Notes: generated by a model from the sequence alone, not told the origin. Shown: positions 44,054-52,938, numbered from the stretch's first letter. The stretch: 64,000 nt of DNA from Chitinophaga sp. Ak27 (GCF_012726295.1 NZ_JABAOB010000002.1:310001-374000), one strand, 5' to 3'. Made by a program: numbers and translations.

Positions 44054-45709
44054 ATGAAACAGAAAGTATTAAAGGTACACCCCGACGATAACGTGTTGGT
44101 AGCCTTGCAGGACCTGTCGCAGCACGAAGTAGTGCAGTATAACGGCGCCAGCTATACGTTGACGGAGCCTATTCCTGCAAAACATAAATTCGCCGCTACG
44201 GCATTCGATAAGGAAGATGCCATAACCATGTATGGTGTACTGGTAGGACGGGCAAAAGAACCTATTCCAGTTGGCAGCAGGATTGCCGTGGAAAATGTGC
44301 ATCATGCAGCAGGTAGCTATGCGTTGTCTGATCTGCGCAAAACCGCATGGACAGCGCCTGATATTACCCGCTGGCAGCAAAAAACATTCATGGGATACCA
44401 TCGGGCCGATGGGAGTGTGGGTACTGCCAATTATTGGTTGGTGATACCACTGGTATTTTGCGAAAACAGGAATGTGGAGGTGCTGAAAGAAGCGCTGCTG
44501 GGAGAGTTGGGCTATAGCCGGCCCGATAAATATGCCGCCTTTACCCGCTCCCTGGTAACACAGCAAAAAGCAGGTGCGGATACCACCCAAATACTGGAAA
44601 CTATCTATACAGAAGATCCCACCGGCGCCGGTCCTACCAGGATCTTTAAAAATGTAGACGGTATTAAGTTTCTTTCCCATGATGGCGGTTGCGGAGGTAT
44701 CCGGCAGGATGCACAATCGCTCTGTGGGTTACTGGCAGGCTACATTACCCATGCCAACGTAGCCGGAGCTACGGTATTAAGCCTGGGTTGCCAGAATGCC
44801 CAGGTGAGCATGTTACAGGAAGAAATCAGGAAACGGGATCCTCACTTCACAAAACCGCTGTACATCCTGGATCAACAGCAAACCGGTGCCGAAAGTGTTT
44901 TGATCAGCCAGGCTATCCGGCAAACATTTGCCGGTTTAATGGAAGCTGATCGCTGTACCCGTCAGCCTGCTCCGCTAAGTAAGCTATGCATCGGACTGGA
45001 ATGCGGCGGCTCCGATGGGTTCTCCGGTATTTCCGCTAACCCGGCGATTGGCTACACATCCGATTTATTGGTAGCCCTGGGCGGCTCAGTGATATTAGCA
45101 GAATTCCCTGAACTGTGCGGCGTAGAACAGGAAATGAGTGATCGTTGTACCGATGTTGAAAATGCTACGCGCTTCATTCAACTTATGCGTACTTACCAGC
45201 AACGCGCGGAAGAGGCCGGCTCCGGATTTGATATGAATCCTTCTCCGGGAAATATTAAAGATGGACTCATTACAGACGCGATTAAGTCGGCCGGCGCGGC
45301 TAAAAAAGGCGGTACCTCCCCGGTAGCCGCTGTACTCGACTATCCCGAAAAGGTGCAGCGCCCTGGACTCAACCTGCTTTGCACACCGGGCAACGATGTA
45401 GAATCTACCACGGCAGAAGTAGGTAGCGGCGCCAACATAGTGCTGTTCACCACGGGTTTGGGTACGCCCACCGGCAATCCTATAGCACCGGTAATAAAGC
45501 TGTCGAGCAATACCCGGCTCTATGAGCGCATGCAGGATATTATCGATATTAATACCGGCACCATCATCGATGGTACAGAAACCATTGCAGCCGCAGGCGA
45601 ACGTATACTCGATTACGTTATACAGGTAGCCAGCGGCGCTGCCATCGCCAAGTCCGTTGTCAACGGCCAGGATGATTTTATTCCCTGGAAGAGAGGCGTA
45701 TCATTGTAG
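44054..45709 (+). CDS. uxaA: Altronate dehydratase
   Basis: Iron-dependent dehydratase that converts D-altronate to 2-keto-3-deoxy-D-gluconate. The 551-residue protein has an N-terminal SAF domain (~1-95) joined to the large D-galactarate dehydratase/altronate hydrolase domain. Conserved blocks include FLSHDGGCGGIRQDAQ, GLECGGSDGFSGISANP, LAEFPELCG and TTGLGTPTGNPIAPVIKLSS, with the Cys residues placed to bind metal. Its position between uxaB and uxaC completes the isomerase pathway. Confidence 0.93.
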   Translation: MKQKVLKVHPDDNVLVALQDLSQHEVVQYNGASYTLTEPIPAKHKFAATAFDKEDAITMYGVLVGRAKEPIPVGSRIAVENVHHAAGSYALSDLRKTAWTAPDITRWQQKTFMGYHRADGSVGTANYWLVIPLVFCENRNVEVLKEALLGELGYSRPDKYAAFTRSLVTQQKAGADTTQILETIYTEDPTGAGPTRIFKNVDGIKFLSHDGGCGGIRQDAQSLCGLLAGYITHANVAGATVLSLGCQNAQVSMLQEEIRKRDPHFTKPLYILDQQQTGAESVLISQAIRQTFAGLMEADRCTRQPAPLSKLCIGLECGGSDGFSGISANPAIGYTSDLLVALGGSVILAEFPELCGVEQEMSDRCTDVENATRFIQLMRTYQQRAEEAGSGFDMNPSPGNIKDGLITDAIKSAGAAKKGGTSPVAAVLDYPEKVQRPGLNLLCTPGNDVESTTAEVGSGANIVLFTTGLGTPTGNPIAPVIKLSSNTRLYERMQDIIDINTGTIIDGTETIAAAGERILDYVIQVASGAAIAKSVVNGQDDFIPWKRGVSL

Positions 45710-45728
45710 TGATTAAAATTTATTATCG

Positions 45729-47135
45729 ATGAGAAAGAAATTCATGGATGAAAATTTCCTCCTGAATAGCAAGGCGGCGGAAAGATTGTATCATGACTAT
45801 GCCCGGGATATGCCCATTATTGATTACCATTGCCATCTGCCACCCGCCCAGATAGCGGCAGATACCCGTTTCAACAGCATCACACAGGCATGGCTATACG
45901 GAGATCATTACAAATGGCGGGCAATGCGTACCAACGGGGTGCCGGAAAGCTATTGTACCGGCGATAAAACAGATTGGGAGAAGTTTGAAAAATGGGCGGC
46001 TACAGTGCCTAAAACGTTGCGTAATCCCCTTTATCACTGGACTCACCTGGAATTGCAGCGGTATTTTAACGTATCGGAACTGCTGCATGCCGGCACCGCC
46101 GAACGTATTTATCATACCTGCAACGCCTTGCTACAAACCCCTGAATACAGTGTGCGCGGCTTGCTCCGCAGCAGGAATGTGGCCATGATCTGCACCACTG
46201 ATGACCCTGCTGATGACCTGTCTCACCACCGGCAAATAAAAAAGGAGGGCTTCGAAATACCCGTGGTGCCAGCCTTCAGGCCCGACAAAGCCATGGCAGT
46301 AGACGATCCACTCGTTTATAATCAATACTTGCAACAATTGGAACAGGCGGCCGGTATAAATATCCGTACCTACGATGACTTGTTGCAGGCATTGAAAAAT
46401 CGGCACGACTATTTTTCCACCCGGGGTTGTAAGGTGTCCGATCATGGCATAGAGGAAATGTATGCAGAAGATTTCCTGGAAAGTGAAATCCGGCAGGTTT
46501 TCGCCAAAGTGCGCAGTGGCCAGCCGACCTCTGTTACAGAAATACGGCAGCTCAAATCAGCCCTGCTACTGGAGCTGGCTGTAATGGATTGGGAAAAAGG
46601 ATGGGTACAGCAATATCACCTGGGAGCCTTGCGGAATAACAATACCCGCATGATGCGTGCCCTCGGGCCAGATACCGGATGGGATTCCATCGGTGATTTT
46701 TCCCAGGCACGGGCTTTATCCAAATTTCTGGATAAGCTGGATAGCCAGGATAAACTGGCTAAAACCATTATTTACAACCTGAACCCGGCCGACAATGAGT
46801 TGATGGCGACCATGACCGGCAATTTTAATGATGGGTCGGTAGCCGGAAAAATCCAGTTTGGCGCCGCCTGGTGGTTCCTCGATCAGAAGGAAGGCATGAT
46901 CCGGCAAATGAACGCCCTATCGAATATGGGGCTTATTTCCCGCTTTGTAGGAATGCTCACCGACTCGCGCAGCTTTCTTTCCTATCCCCGCCATGAATAC
47001 TTCCGCCGGCTGCTCTGCGACCTGCTCGGCGATGAAATCGAAAAAGGAGAAATACCGGCAGATTTTCAGTTGGTAGGCAGTATGGTACAGGATGTCTGTT
47101 ATAACAATGCAAAGTCGTATTTCGGCTGGGAGTAA
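45729..47135 (+). CDS. uxaC: Uronate isomerase
   Basis: Converts D-galacturonate to D-tagaturonate (and D-glucuronate to D-fructuronate). The 468-residue amidohydrolase-fold protein has the metal-binding IIDYHCHLPP motif near the N-terminus and the late NMGLISRFVGMLTDSRSFLSYPRHEYFRR block typical of UxaC. An alternative ATG lies five codons in at 45744. It is the last gene of the pectin operon, 19 bases after uxaA. No KDG kinase or aldolase follows; the next gene is an unrelated DinB protein. Confidence 0.95.
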   Translation: MRKKFMDENFLLNSKAAERLYHDYARDMPIIDYHCHLPPAQIAADTRFNSITQAWLYGDHYKWRAMRTNGVPESYCTGDKTDWEKFEKWAATVPKTLRNPLYHWTHLELQRYFNVSELLHAGTAERIYHTCNALLQTPEYSVRGLLRSRNVAMICTTDDPADDLSHHRQIKKEGFEIPVVPAFRPDKAMAVDDPLVYNQYLQQLEQAAGINIRTYDDLLQALKNRHDYFSTRGCKVSDHGIEEMYAEDFLESEIRQVFAKVRSGQPTSVTEIRQLKSALLLELAVMDWEKGWVQQYHLGALRNNNTRMMRALGPDTGWDSIGDFSQARALSKFLDKLDSQDKLAKTIIYNLNPADNELMATMTGNFNDGSVAGKIQFGAAWWFLDQKEGMIRQMNALSNMGLISRFVGMLTDSRSFLSYPRHEYFRRLLCDLLGDEIEKGEIPADFQLVGSMVQDVCYNNAKSYFGWE

Positions 47136-47248
47136 CGATCGAAAAAAAAATTCAACTTTTTTAAGGGCTGCTGACATACCGTTGTCACATGCCCTTTTTT
47201 ACTTTGTATTGTAAACGAAAAAATACAGACTTTAAAAAATACAGACTT

Positions 47249-47770
47249 ATGGAAAACAACACACTGACTGCTACCGCCCCCGCTACTGCTGTAATCATCA
47301 CTCCTGAACAGCTGCTGAAGCACTGGCAGGGCCATCGGGGACTTACACGCCGCATTATTGAAGGTTTCCCGGAAGATAAACTCTTCGATTTCAGCATCGG
47401 TGGCATGCGTTCATTCGGCACGCTGGCCATGGAAATGATTGGCATGGCTGTTCCCAGCGTACATGGTTTTGTAACCGGCGAATGGTTGGATAACGAAGCT
47501 TTACTGGGTGATGGTATTGATACCAAACCCACCACCAAAGCAGGCTTACTGGCCCTGTGGGACGTTGTTACCGAAGCCATCAATGATTATTGGCCCCGCG
47601 TAACCCTGGACAGATTTCAACAACAGATCAAGGCCTTTAATCAATACGATGGTACCGTTAGCAGCATCCTGTTGTACGTGATCGATAACGAAATTCATCA
47701 CCGCGGACAAGGGTATGTTTATCTCCGCGCTTTAGGAATTGAACCCGCTCCATTTTGGGATAGACCCTAA
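47249..47770 (+). CDS. DinB-family protein
   Basis: A 173-residue four-helix protein. The pattern LLKHWQGHRGLTRRIIEGFPEDKLFDF at the start, and IDNEIHHRGQGYVYLRALG at the end with His residues that usually bind a divalent metal, mark it as DinB superfamily. Some relatives are thiol transferases, but no substrate is evident. The ATG at 47249 is chosen because the fold begins there. It is convergent with a GlxA-type regulator, whose stop is 2 bases away. Confidence 0.8.
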   Translation: MENNTLTATAPATAVIITPEQLLKHWQGHRGLTRRIIEGFPEDKLFDFSIGGMRSFGTLAMEMIGMAVPSVHGFVTGEWLDNEALLGDGIDTKPTTKAGLLALWDVVTEAINDYWPRVTLDRFQQQIKAFNQYDGTVSSILLYVIDNEIHHRGQGYVYLRALGIEPAPFWDRP

Positions 47771-47772
47771 GT

Positions 47773-48744
47773 CTATCTTACTGCATTGAACTTTTCCCGG
47801 TATTCAGAAGGCGTCATTCCCACAGTTTTGCGGAATACCTTTCTGAATGCCTTGGGATCGTTATAGCCAGAGTTGTAGATGATCTCCGTCATTTGCTGGC
47901 CGGTTTGTTCCAGCAGCTTTTTGGCAGCTTCTATACGGGTGAGTTGCAGGTATTCGATAGGCGTAACACCAGTTACCTGTTTAAACCGTCTCACGATATT
48001 GCGGCGACTCGAGGGAATGTCTTTAATCATTTCCTCAATAGTGCCGGCTTCCTGGTAACAGGTTTCAATTTTTAGCTGGGCAGTGGCCACCAGGTCGTCG
48101 TGGTGGTTACGTGTAGGCTGGAAGGTACTGAAATAGGACTGTTTATCGCGACCCATATCGATAGCAAATATTTTGGCCGTTCTTACCGCCACTTCAATTC
48201 CGCAATGTATTTCCAGTAAATGTAACAGCAGATGAAAGGTGGAGGTAGCGCCCCCGCTGGTATAAATACCGGCATCATGGGTTACCGTTTTATCTGACAG
48301 CAGGTTTACCCGCGGAAACGCACGGGAGAACTCTTTGCAGGCGTCTACATGTGTGGTGGCTATCTTGCCATCCAGCAATCCTGTAGCGGCCAGCAAAAAT
48401 GCCCCGGTGCAGAAACTGGCCAGCTCTGCTCCATTTTTATATTGCTGCCGCAGCCAGGGAAGCCAGGCTTCGTTTTCTGCCAGTACCTGCGGTATGTCAT
48501 CGGCTGTAAAAGAAGGAATCAGCAATAATTTAAATGTACCTGCGTCAGCTAAAGTTTGAGCCGGGTAGGCCGGAAAAGCCGAAGTAAGATGCGCGGTGTC
48601 GGGCGTATACAGTAACGTCACTGTAAAAGGAGCAGGCTGATCGCTTTTTTGGTAAATTTTGTTGACGGTATCGAGGACGTCTGTGATAGCAGCCAGACTC
48701 AGTAATTTATAATGACGGGTTAGCAGGATACCTATCTGCAGCAT
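47773..48744 (-). CDS. GlxA-type AraC-family regulator
   Basis: A 323-residue regulator. Residues ~1-190 form a DJ-1/PfpI-like domain with the elbow Cys in ASFCTGAFLLAA. The C-terminal AraC double HTH includes SSRRNIVRRFKQVTG and YNSGYNDPKAFRKVFRK. It is clearly related to the regulator at 20996 over its length. DinB-like genes lie on both sides, suggesting they are part of the same response (inference). A -7-like element on the minus strand lies 26 bases upstream. Confidence 0.9.
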   Translation of the reverse strand: MLQIGILLTRHYKLLSLAAITDVLDTVNKIYQKSDQPAPFTVTLLYTPDTAHLTSAFPAYPAQTLADAGTFKLLLIPSFTADDIPQVLAENEAWLPWLRQQYKNGAELASFCTGAFLLAATGLLDGKIATTHVDACKEFSRAFPRVNLLSDKTVTHDAGIYTSGGATSTFHLLLHLLEIHCGIEVAVRTAKIFAIDMGRDKQSYFSTFQPTRNHHDDLVATAQLKIETCYQEAGTIEEMIKDIPSSRRNIVRRFKQVTGVTPIEYLQLTRIEAAKKLLEQTGQQMTEIIYNSGYNDPKAFRKVFRKTVGMTPSEYREKFNAVR

Positions 48745-48770
48745 ATGGTGGCAATTTTAAATTCTCTTTC

Positions 48771-48778
48771 CAAACTTA
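48771..48778 (-). promoter_or_regulatory. Putative -7 element for the second GlxA-type regulator
   Basis: On the minus strand this reads TAAGTTTG, matching TAnnTTTG, 26 bases before the start codon. A TTTG at 48793-48796 is only 14 bases upstream, so the -33 element is uncertain. Confidence 0.4.
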
Positions 48779-48884
48779 AGGATTTTTTGTCGCAAACGCC
48801 CCTAAGATTGACTGAATTAACATCCTTCCGGGCTGGAATTATCAGTTACCTTAGAGATAGTTTGAAACCATAAATTACAACAAC

Positions 48885-49379
48885 ATGAAAGCTGCTAGTA
48901 ACAGGATGCTGGGCATTCTGGCCATGTACGATCTGCAAACCGGGCTTTATCCCAGGGTATTGGAAGGCATAGCGGACGCAGATGCCTATAAACGCTTGGA
49001 TTCAGCTGCCAACCATATTGCCTGGCTGGCTGGCTCACTGGTACAGCAAAGGTTTGAGGTAGCCGGTTTAATAGATCCCAACGTGAAGGAGAAGTCAACC
49101 GGAGATGCGCTTTTTACACACAACCAGGGCATCAAAGAAGGCGTTACTTATCCTACACTGGAAGTATACCAGCAGGACTGGGAACGGATTACGCCAATTT
49201 TCCGGGAAGTGCTGGCACAGGCCACCGATGAGCGGCTCGATAAAATCATTGAATTTCCCGGGATGAGCTTTCCCTGCTGGGATATGGTCACCTTCACTAT
49301 TTACAGGGAAGCCAATTGTATTGGCCAGATTGCTTTGTGGAGGCGACTCCTGGGCTATCCGGCGATGAAGTATATGTAA
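48885..49379 (+). CDS. DinB-like protein
   Basis: A 164-residue protein with the start MLGILAMYDLQTGLYPRVLEG, the NHIAWLAGSLVQQRFEVAGL helix and the ending YREANCIGQIALWRRLLGYP, as in DinB superfamily helical bundles. The usual metal His triad is not complete: His is present in NHIAWLAG, but the late HxxxH-like site has been replaced by REANCIGQ. It may therefore be non-metal. It is divergent from the GlxA-type regulator. Confidence 0.7.
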   Translation: MKAASNRMLGILAMYDLQTGLYPRVLEGIADADAYKRLDSAANHIAWLAGSLVQQRFEVAGLIDPNVKEKSTGDALFTHNQGIKEGVTYPTLEVYQQDWERITPIFREVLAQATDERLDKIIEFPGMSFPCWDMVTFTIYREANCIGQIALWRRLLGYPAMKYM

Positions 49380-49393
49380 TAAACTTTACACTG

Positions 49394-49606
49394 ATGGTAG
49401 AAGTATTTAAAACCAATGTGCAGCGTCGTGGCGTTGCCAACGCATTGGTGGCACTGTTGCACAGTAACTTCCCGGGTAGCCGGATTAATTTCGACCTGGA
49501 AGATCGTGACAAGGTGTTAAGGGTGGAAGGAGACAATTTTCACCCGGAAAAAGTAATGATGCTGGTCAATGAAAATGGTTTCCAGTGTCACATTATGGAA
49601 GATTGA
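49394..49606 (+). CDS. Small HMA-like-fold protein without CxxC
   Basis: A 70-residue protein. The predicted beta-alpha-beta-beta-alpha-beta order (MVEVFKTNVQ, helix RRGVANALVALLHSNF, SRINFDLEDRDKVLRVEG, helix HPEKVMMLVNENGF) resembles heavy-metal-associated domains, but the metal-binding CxxC is absent. The ATG at 49394 is 14 bases after the preceding stop. The longer frame from 49316 is rejected since it runs through the DinB-like gene. Function is unknown. Confidence 0.65.
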   Translation: MVEVFKTNVQRRGVANALVALLHSNFPGSRINFDLEDRDKVLRVEGDNFHPEKVMMLVNENGFQCHIMED

Positions 49607-49613
49607 GAAAGGT

Positions 49614-49647
49614 GTTGCTGACCAAAAAAGAATTGCTGGTCAGCAAC
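49614..49647 (+). terminator. Stem-loop after the small HMA-like gene
   Basis: Ten-base stem GTTGCTGACC (49614-49623) with GGTCAGCAAC (49638-49647), a 14-base loop, followed by GCTTTT. Probably a terminator for the plus-strand gene. Confidence 0.5.
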
Positions 49648-49690
49648 GCTTTTCATCCATCCGGGCCAGCCTTTTGGCGAGGAAAAAAGA

Positions 49691-49716
49691 GAAGCATCTC
49701 TGTCAGGAGATGCTTC
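49691..49716 (-). terminator. Terminator of the YXWGXW-type gene
   Basis: Ten-base stem (49691-49700 with 49707-49716) with a six-base loop. On the minus strand it is followed by TCTTTTTTCC, a good terminator for the gene that ends at 49763. Confidence 0.7.
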
Positions 49717-49762
49717 ATTTATAATGCCGGATGAAAGGGAATATTTATACCAGATGATGGTG

Positions 49763-51016
49763 TTAGTGCCGTACCCGGCCACCACCTTCATGTCCGCCGC
49801 CGCCGCCGCGACCGCCACCAAATCCACCTCCTCCAACACGGCCACCGCCGCCGAATTCACGACCGCCGCCGCCACCGCGAGGCATCTGCTGTGAAAAGTG
49901 GGGCTGCTGTTGCGCCATCACACGACCCTGTCCACCGTTATAACTTGGCCGGCCGCCACCCGGATTGCCGAATCCCTGCCTGGCCGGATTGTAAGAAGGA
50001 GCGCTGCGCTGACCGGCAAATCCTTCTCTCACATTATTGTCTGGCCGTGTATATCCCTGCCTTACATTATTGCCGGGTTGATGATAGCTTTGTCTTACGT
50101 TATTGTCTGGCCGGGTAAATCCTTGTCTTACATTATTACCTGGCTGAGTAGTTCCCTGCCTGATATTATTGCCCGGGCGTACATTGTTATTGCCCCTGTC
50201 TGCAAAACCCTGCCGGATGCTGTTACTACTTCCCTGTTGCGTGCTGCCCTGCCGGATGCTTCCCTGGTTAGTTAACCCCTGTCGAACCGAAGGCCGTGCT
50301 GCATTAGGATTGCCGCTTACGCGGTTACCCTGCTGAGGACGCATGACTGCATTGGCTGGCCGGCCATTATTAACAGACGCCAGCATATCACGGTTACCGC
50401 TCGCCACCCGTTGGTTGGATACCTGTGCAGAAGTGGCCTGTATATGGCGATCCCGCATAGCTAACTGGTCGGTACGCGTAGGGCGGGCGGTTATACCGCC
50501 GGGGCCATTATAGCTGCTGCGGTTATTGATCACAGTCCGGTTATTAATGACCGTATTGTTAATGTAAGTATTGCGAACAATAGTAGTGTTTACATTGGTA
50601 TAGGCCGTGTTATAACGATATACATTACCTGCCCAGCCACCACCATAGAATCCGGAACCAAAATATCCGCATCCATAGTTAACGCCACCATAGTATCCTA
50701 CCCGGTGCCCCCAGTAGCCGGCATGCCAGCTATAAATGCCGCCTATACAACCCCAATATCCCGGGGTCCAAAGTAAGCCAACGGCTGGAGGCATTACCCA
50801 TGCACCTGGTACCCAGTAGTAACCATCGGGCCCGTACGCCCAGTATCCCGGTGTCCAGAGATATCCATCCACCGGACAAGGGGGCTGTGTATATACGGGT
50901 AACAGCGGGGGCGCCAACCGGATGGAAATTCCCACGCTTACCTGTGCCTGCGCCACCGGTGCGGTGGCAGCCAATGCTGTACTGGTGAGCATCAAGGCGA
51001 TGATAATGTTTTTCAT
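49763..51016 (-). CDS. YXWGXW-type repeat exported protein with RQG repeats and Gly-rich tail
   Basis: A 417-residue exported protein (signal peptide to about AQAQ, residue 25). Residues ~44-130 hold repeated aromatic blocks (GYLWTPGYWA, GYYWVPGAWV, LLWTPGYWGC) of the WXPGXW/YXWGXW type. An Asn/Thr-rich linker follows, then RQG repeats including five exact-length 11-residue units (281-335), and a Gly/Arg tail (~380-417). It is probably an envelope or surface protein; its role is unknown. The Arg/Gln/Gly-rich C-terminal half is low-complexity and may vary in repeat number. Confidence 0.8.
   Translation of the reverse strand: MKNIIIALMLTSTALAATAPVAQAQVSVGISIRLAPPLLPVYTQPPCPVDGYLWTPGYWAYGPDGYYWVPGAWVMPPAVGLLWTPGYWGCIGGIYSWHAGYWGHRVGYYGGVNYGCGYFGSGFYGGGWAGNVYRYNTAYTNVNTTIVRNTYINNTVINNRTVINNRSSYNGPGGITARPTRTDQLAMRDRHIQATSAQVSNQRVASGNRDMLASVNNGRPANAVMRPQQGNRVSGNPNAARPSVRQGLTNQGSIRQGSTQQGSSNSIRQGFADRGNNNVRPGNNIRQGTTQPGNNVRQGFTRPDNNVRQSYHQPGNNVRQGYTRPDNNVREGFAGQRSAPSYNPARQGFGNPGGGRPSYNGGQGRVMAQQQPHFSQQMPRGGGGGREFGGGGRVGGGGFGGGRGGGGGHEGGGRVRH
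50012..50176 (-). repeat. 33-base tandem repeats, five units, within the YXWGXW-type gene
   Basis: Five consecutive 33-base units encode PGNNIRQGTTQ-like undecapeptides: PxNNVRxxxxx with Gly or Asp in the second place. Units differ at several bases, so it is an aged array. It stays in frame. Confidence 0.8.
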
Positions 51017-51373
51017 GATATGATAACTCTTTATCCTTTCTATTCGACAATTATGCCATAAAAAAGTTTAACCCCGGAGAAGGGCGTCTGTCGCGTTACT
51101 ACAGGAAATAAAAAAACGGGCAAAGCGTGTCGGATGTTGTGTTGGTTGCGGATATAGAAAATTGAGCCTGGTGTAAAAGAACATGGAAAGTAAAAATTAA
51201 AGAGTTGTTAAAATGTGGGAGTGATGGGCGAGGCAGGACATTTTATATTTTTTTAGCGTAAGTGATACCGGCTTTTAGAGAGTCAGAGAATATTTTAACT
51301 GAAGTATTAAAATACGATGTTATCTTGGTCAGAATTGACAGGTAGAATAAATTAAGAATATAAAACAGCAACT
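51017..51373. other. Intergenic region between divergent genes
   Basis: A 357-base gap between the YXWGXW-type gene and RidA gene. The best plus-strand -7-like element is TATCTTGG at 51321-51328, one mismatch from TAnnTTTG. I see no coding frame, RNA gene or clear palindrome. Confidence 0.5.
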
Positions 51374-51844
51374 ATGGAAAATAATCATGCAGAAGAAAAA
51401 TTTGCGGCGCTGGGATTGGCATTGCCGCCTGCACCTGCGCCGCTGGGTGTTTATAAGCCTTGCTTTGTAGATGGTAAATATCTTTATTTGTCTGGTCATG
51501 GGCCTGTACAGGATGATAAATCCCTCATCATTGGCCGGATTGGAGACGCGTTAGATATGGAAGCCGGAAAACTGGCCGCAAGGCAAGTGGGACTAACAAT
51601 GCTGGCAACTATTAAAACGCACATAGGTAGTCTGGATAAGGTTAAGCGGGTGATTAAAGTATTGGGGATGGTAAATTGTACGCCCAGCTTTGAGCGGCAT
51701 CCATATATCATTAATGGATGCAGCGAATTATTTGCCGCCATCTGGGGAGAAGAAAATGGGATAGGCGTTAGAAGCGCAGTTGGTTTTGGCTCTCTGCCTG
51801 ATAATATCCCGGTGGAAATAGAAGCTTTATTTGAACTATACTAG
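51374..51844 (+). CDS. RidA-family (YjgF/UK114) protein
   Basis: A 156-residue member of the RidA superfamily. It has FVDGKYLYLSGHGPVQDD, the central AARQVGLTMLATIKTHIGSL helix and the ending RSAVGFGSLPDNIPVEIEAL. The classical RidA Arg (needed for 2-aminoacrylate deamination) corresponds to RSAVG. This longer form belongs to a divergent group often beside amidohydrolases or peptidases. The M19 gene follows after 20 bases, so the two probably act on one metabolite. Confidence 0.85.
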   Translation: MENNHAEEKFAALGLALPPAPAPLGVYKPCFVDGKYLYLSGHGPVQDDKSLIIGRIGDALDMEAGKLAARQVGLTMLATIKTHIGSLDKVKRVIKVLGMVNCTPSFERHPYIINGCSELFAAIWGEENGIGVRSAVGFGSLPDNIPVEIEALFELY

Positions 51845-51864
51845 GCTGACTAAAGGAGTTAATT

Positions 51865-52938
51865 ATGTTTACGATAGATGCACACCTGGATCTTAGCATG
51901 AATGCGCTGGAATGGAACAGGGATCTGCAACAACCGGTAGCCGCCATCCGGGAACGGGAAGCGGGACTGAGCGATAAGCCGGACCGCGGTAACGGCGTAG
52001 TGGCTTTCCCTGAATTGAGAAAGGGAAACATAGGATTGGTGGTGGCCACACAAATAGGCCGCTTCGTAGCTCCCGATAATCCACTCCCGGGCTGGCATTC
52101 CCCTGAGCAGGCATGGGCGCAAACCCAGGGACAACTAGCCTGGTATAAAGCCATGGAAGATGCCGGGGAGATGGTAATGATCAGAGACCGGAAAGAATTG
52201 GAGCAACACCTCCTGCGGTGGAATGACGATACCCCCAACGATAAGAAACCAATAGGTTATATCCTTAGCCTGGAGGGCGCCGATTCCATTGTTGATATAA
52301 AATACCTGGAACGTGCTTATAACAATGGATTGCGTGCCATCGGTCCAGCGCACTATGGGCCCGGCCGTTATGCCAACGGCACCGATGCTACAGGACATTT
52401 AAATGAGCGCGGCCGCCAGTTGATCCGGGAAATAGAGCGACTGGGCATGATACTCGACGCCACTCACTTATGCGATGACGCGTTCTGGGATGCCATGGAA
52501 TTGTTTAATGGTCCCGTGTGGGCGAGTCATAATAATTGTCGCGCGCTGGTAGATCACAACCGACAGTTCAGCGACGACATGATACGGGTACTGGTGCAAA
52601 AAGGAGCCGTTATCGGCGGCGCATTGGATGCGTGGATGATGGTACCTGGCTGGGTGCGCGGAAAATCTACCCCGAAGGATATGCATTGCAATCTCGAAAA
52701 AATGGTAGACCATATGGATCATATCTGCCAGATAGCAGGTAATGCCCTGCATATCGGTATTGGTTCCGATCTGGATGGCGCTTTCGGCAAAGAGCAATGT
52801 CCTTATGACCTGGAAACGATCGCAGACCTGCAAACACTCCCCGCCTTATTGTCGAAAAGAGGATATAGCGCTACGGATATTGAAAACGTAATGCATGGTA
52901 ACTGGCTGCGCTTCCTGCGCAATGCCTGGAGAGACTAA
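51865..52938 (+). CDS. Membrane dipeptidase-like protein (peptidase M19)
   Basis: A 357-residue zinc amidohydrolase of the renal dipeptidase family. The first metal ligands are in TIDAHLDLSM (HxD), the bridging Glu in ILSLEGADSI, and later His residues in LDATHLCDDA, ASHNNCRAL and HIGIGSDLDG. No signal peptide is present, so it is cytosolic. M19 enzymes cut dipeptides, including D-amino-acid forms. With RidA it may process a dehydro- or D-amino acid peptide (inference). Confidence 0.88.
   Translation: MFTIDAHLDLSMNALEWNRDLQQPVAAIREREAGLSDKPDRGNGVVAFPELRKGNIGLVVATQIGRFVAPDNPLPGWHSPEQAWAQTQGQLAWYKAMEDAGEMVMIRDRKELEQHLLRWNDDTPNDKKPIGYILSLEGADSIVDIKYLERAYNNGLRAIGPAHYGPGRYANGTDATGHLNERGRQLIREIERLGMILDATHLCDDAFWDAMELFNGPVWASHNNCRALVDHNRQFSDDMIRVLVQKGAVIGGALDAWMMVPGWVRGKSTPKDMHCNLEKMVDHMDHICQIAGNALHIGIGSDLDGAFGKEQCPYDLETIADLQTLPALLSKRGYSATDIENVMHGNWLRFLRNAWRD

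Noticed and set aside
47136..47248. Poly-A and poly-T stretch after uxaC as a terminator
   Set aside because: The A and T runs could form only a weak A-T stem with no GC content, so it was not called.
50012..50176. Regular repeats suggesting a CRISPR array
   Set aside because: The units are 33-base in-frame coding repeats without separate spacers and lie inside an open gene.
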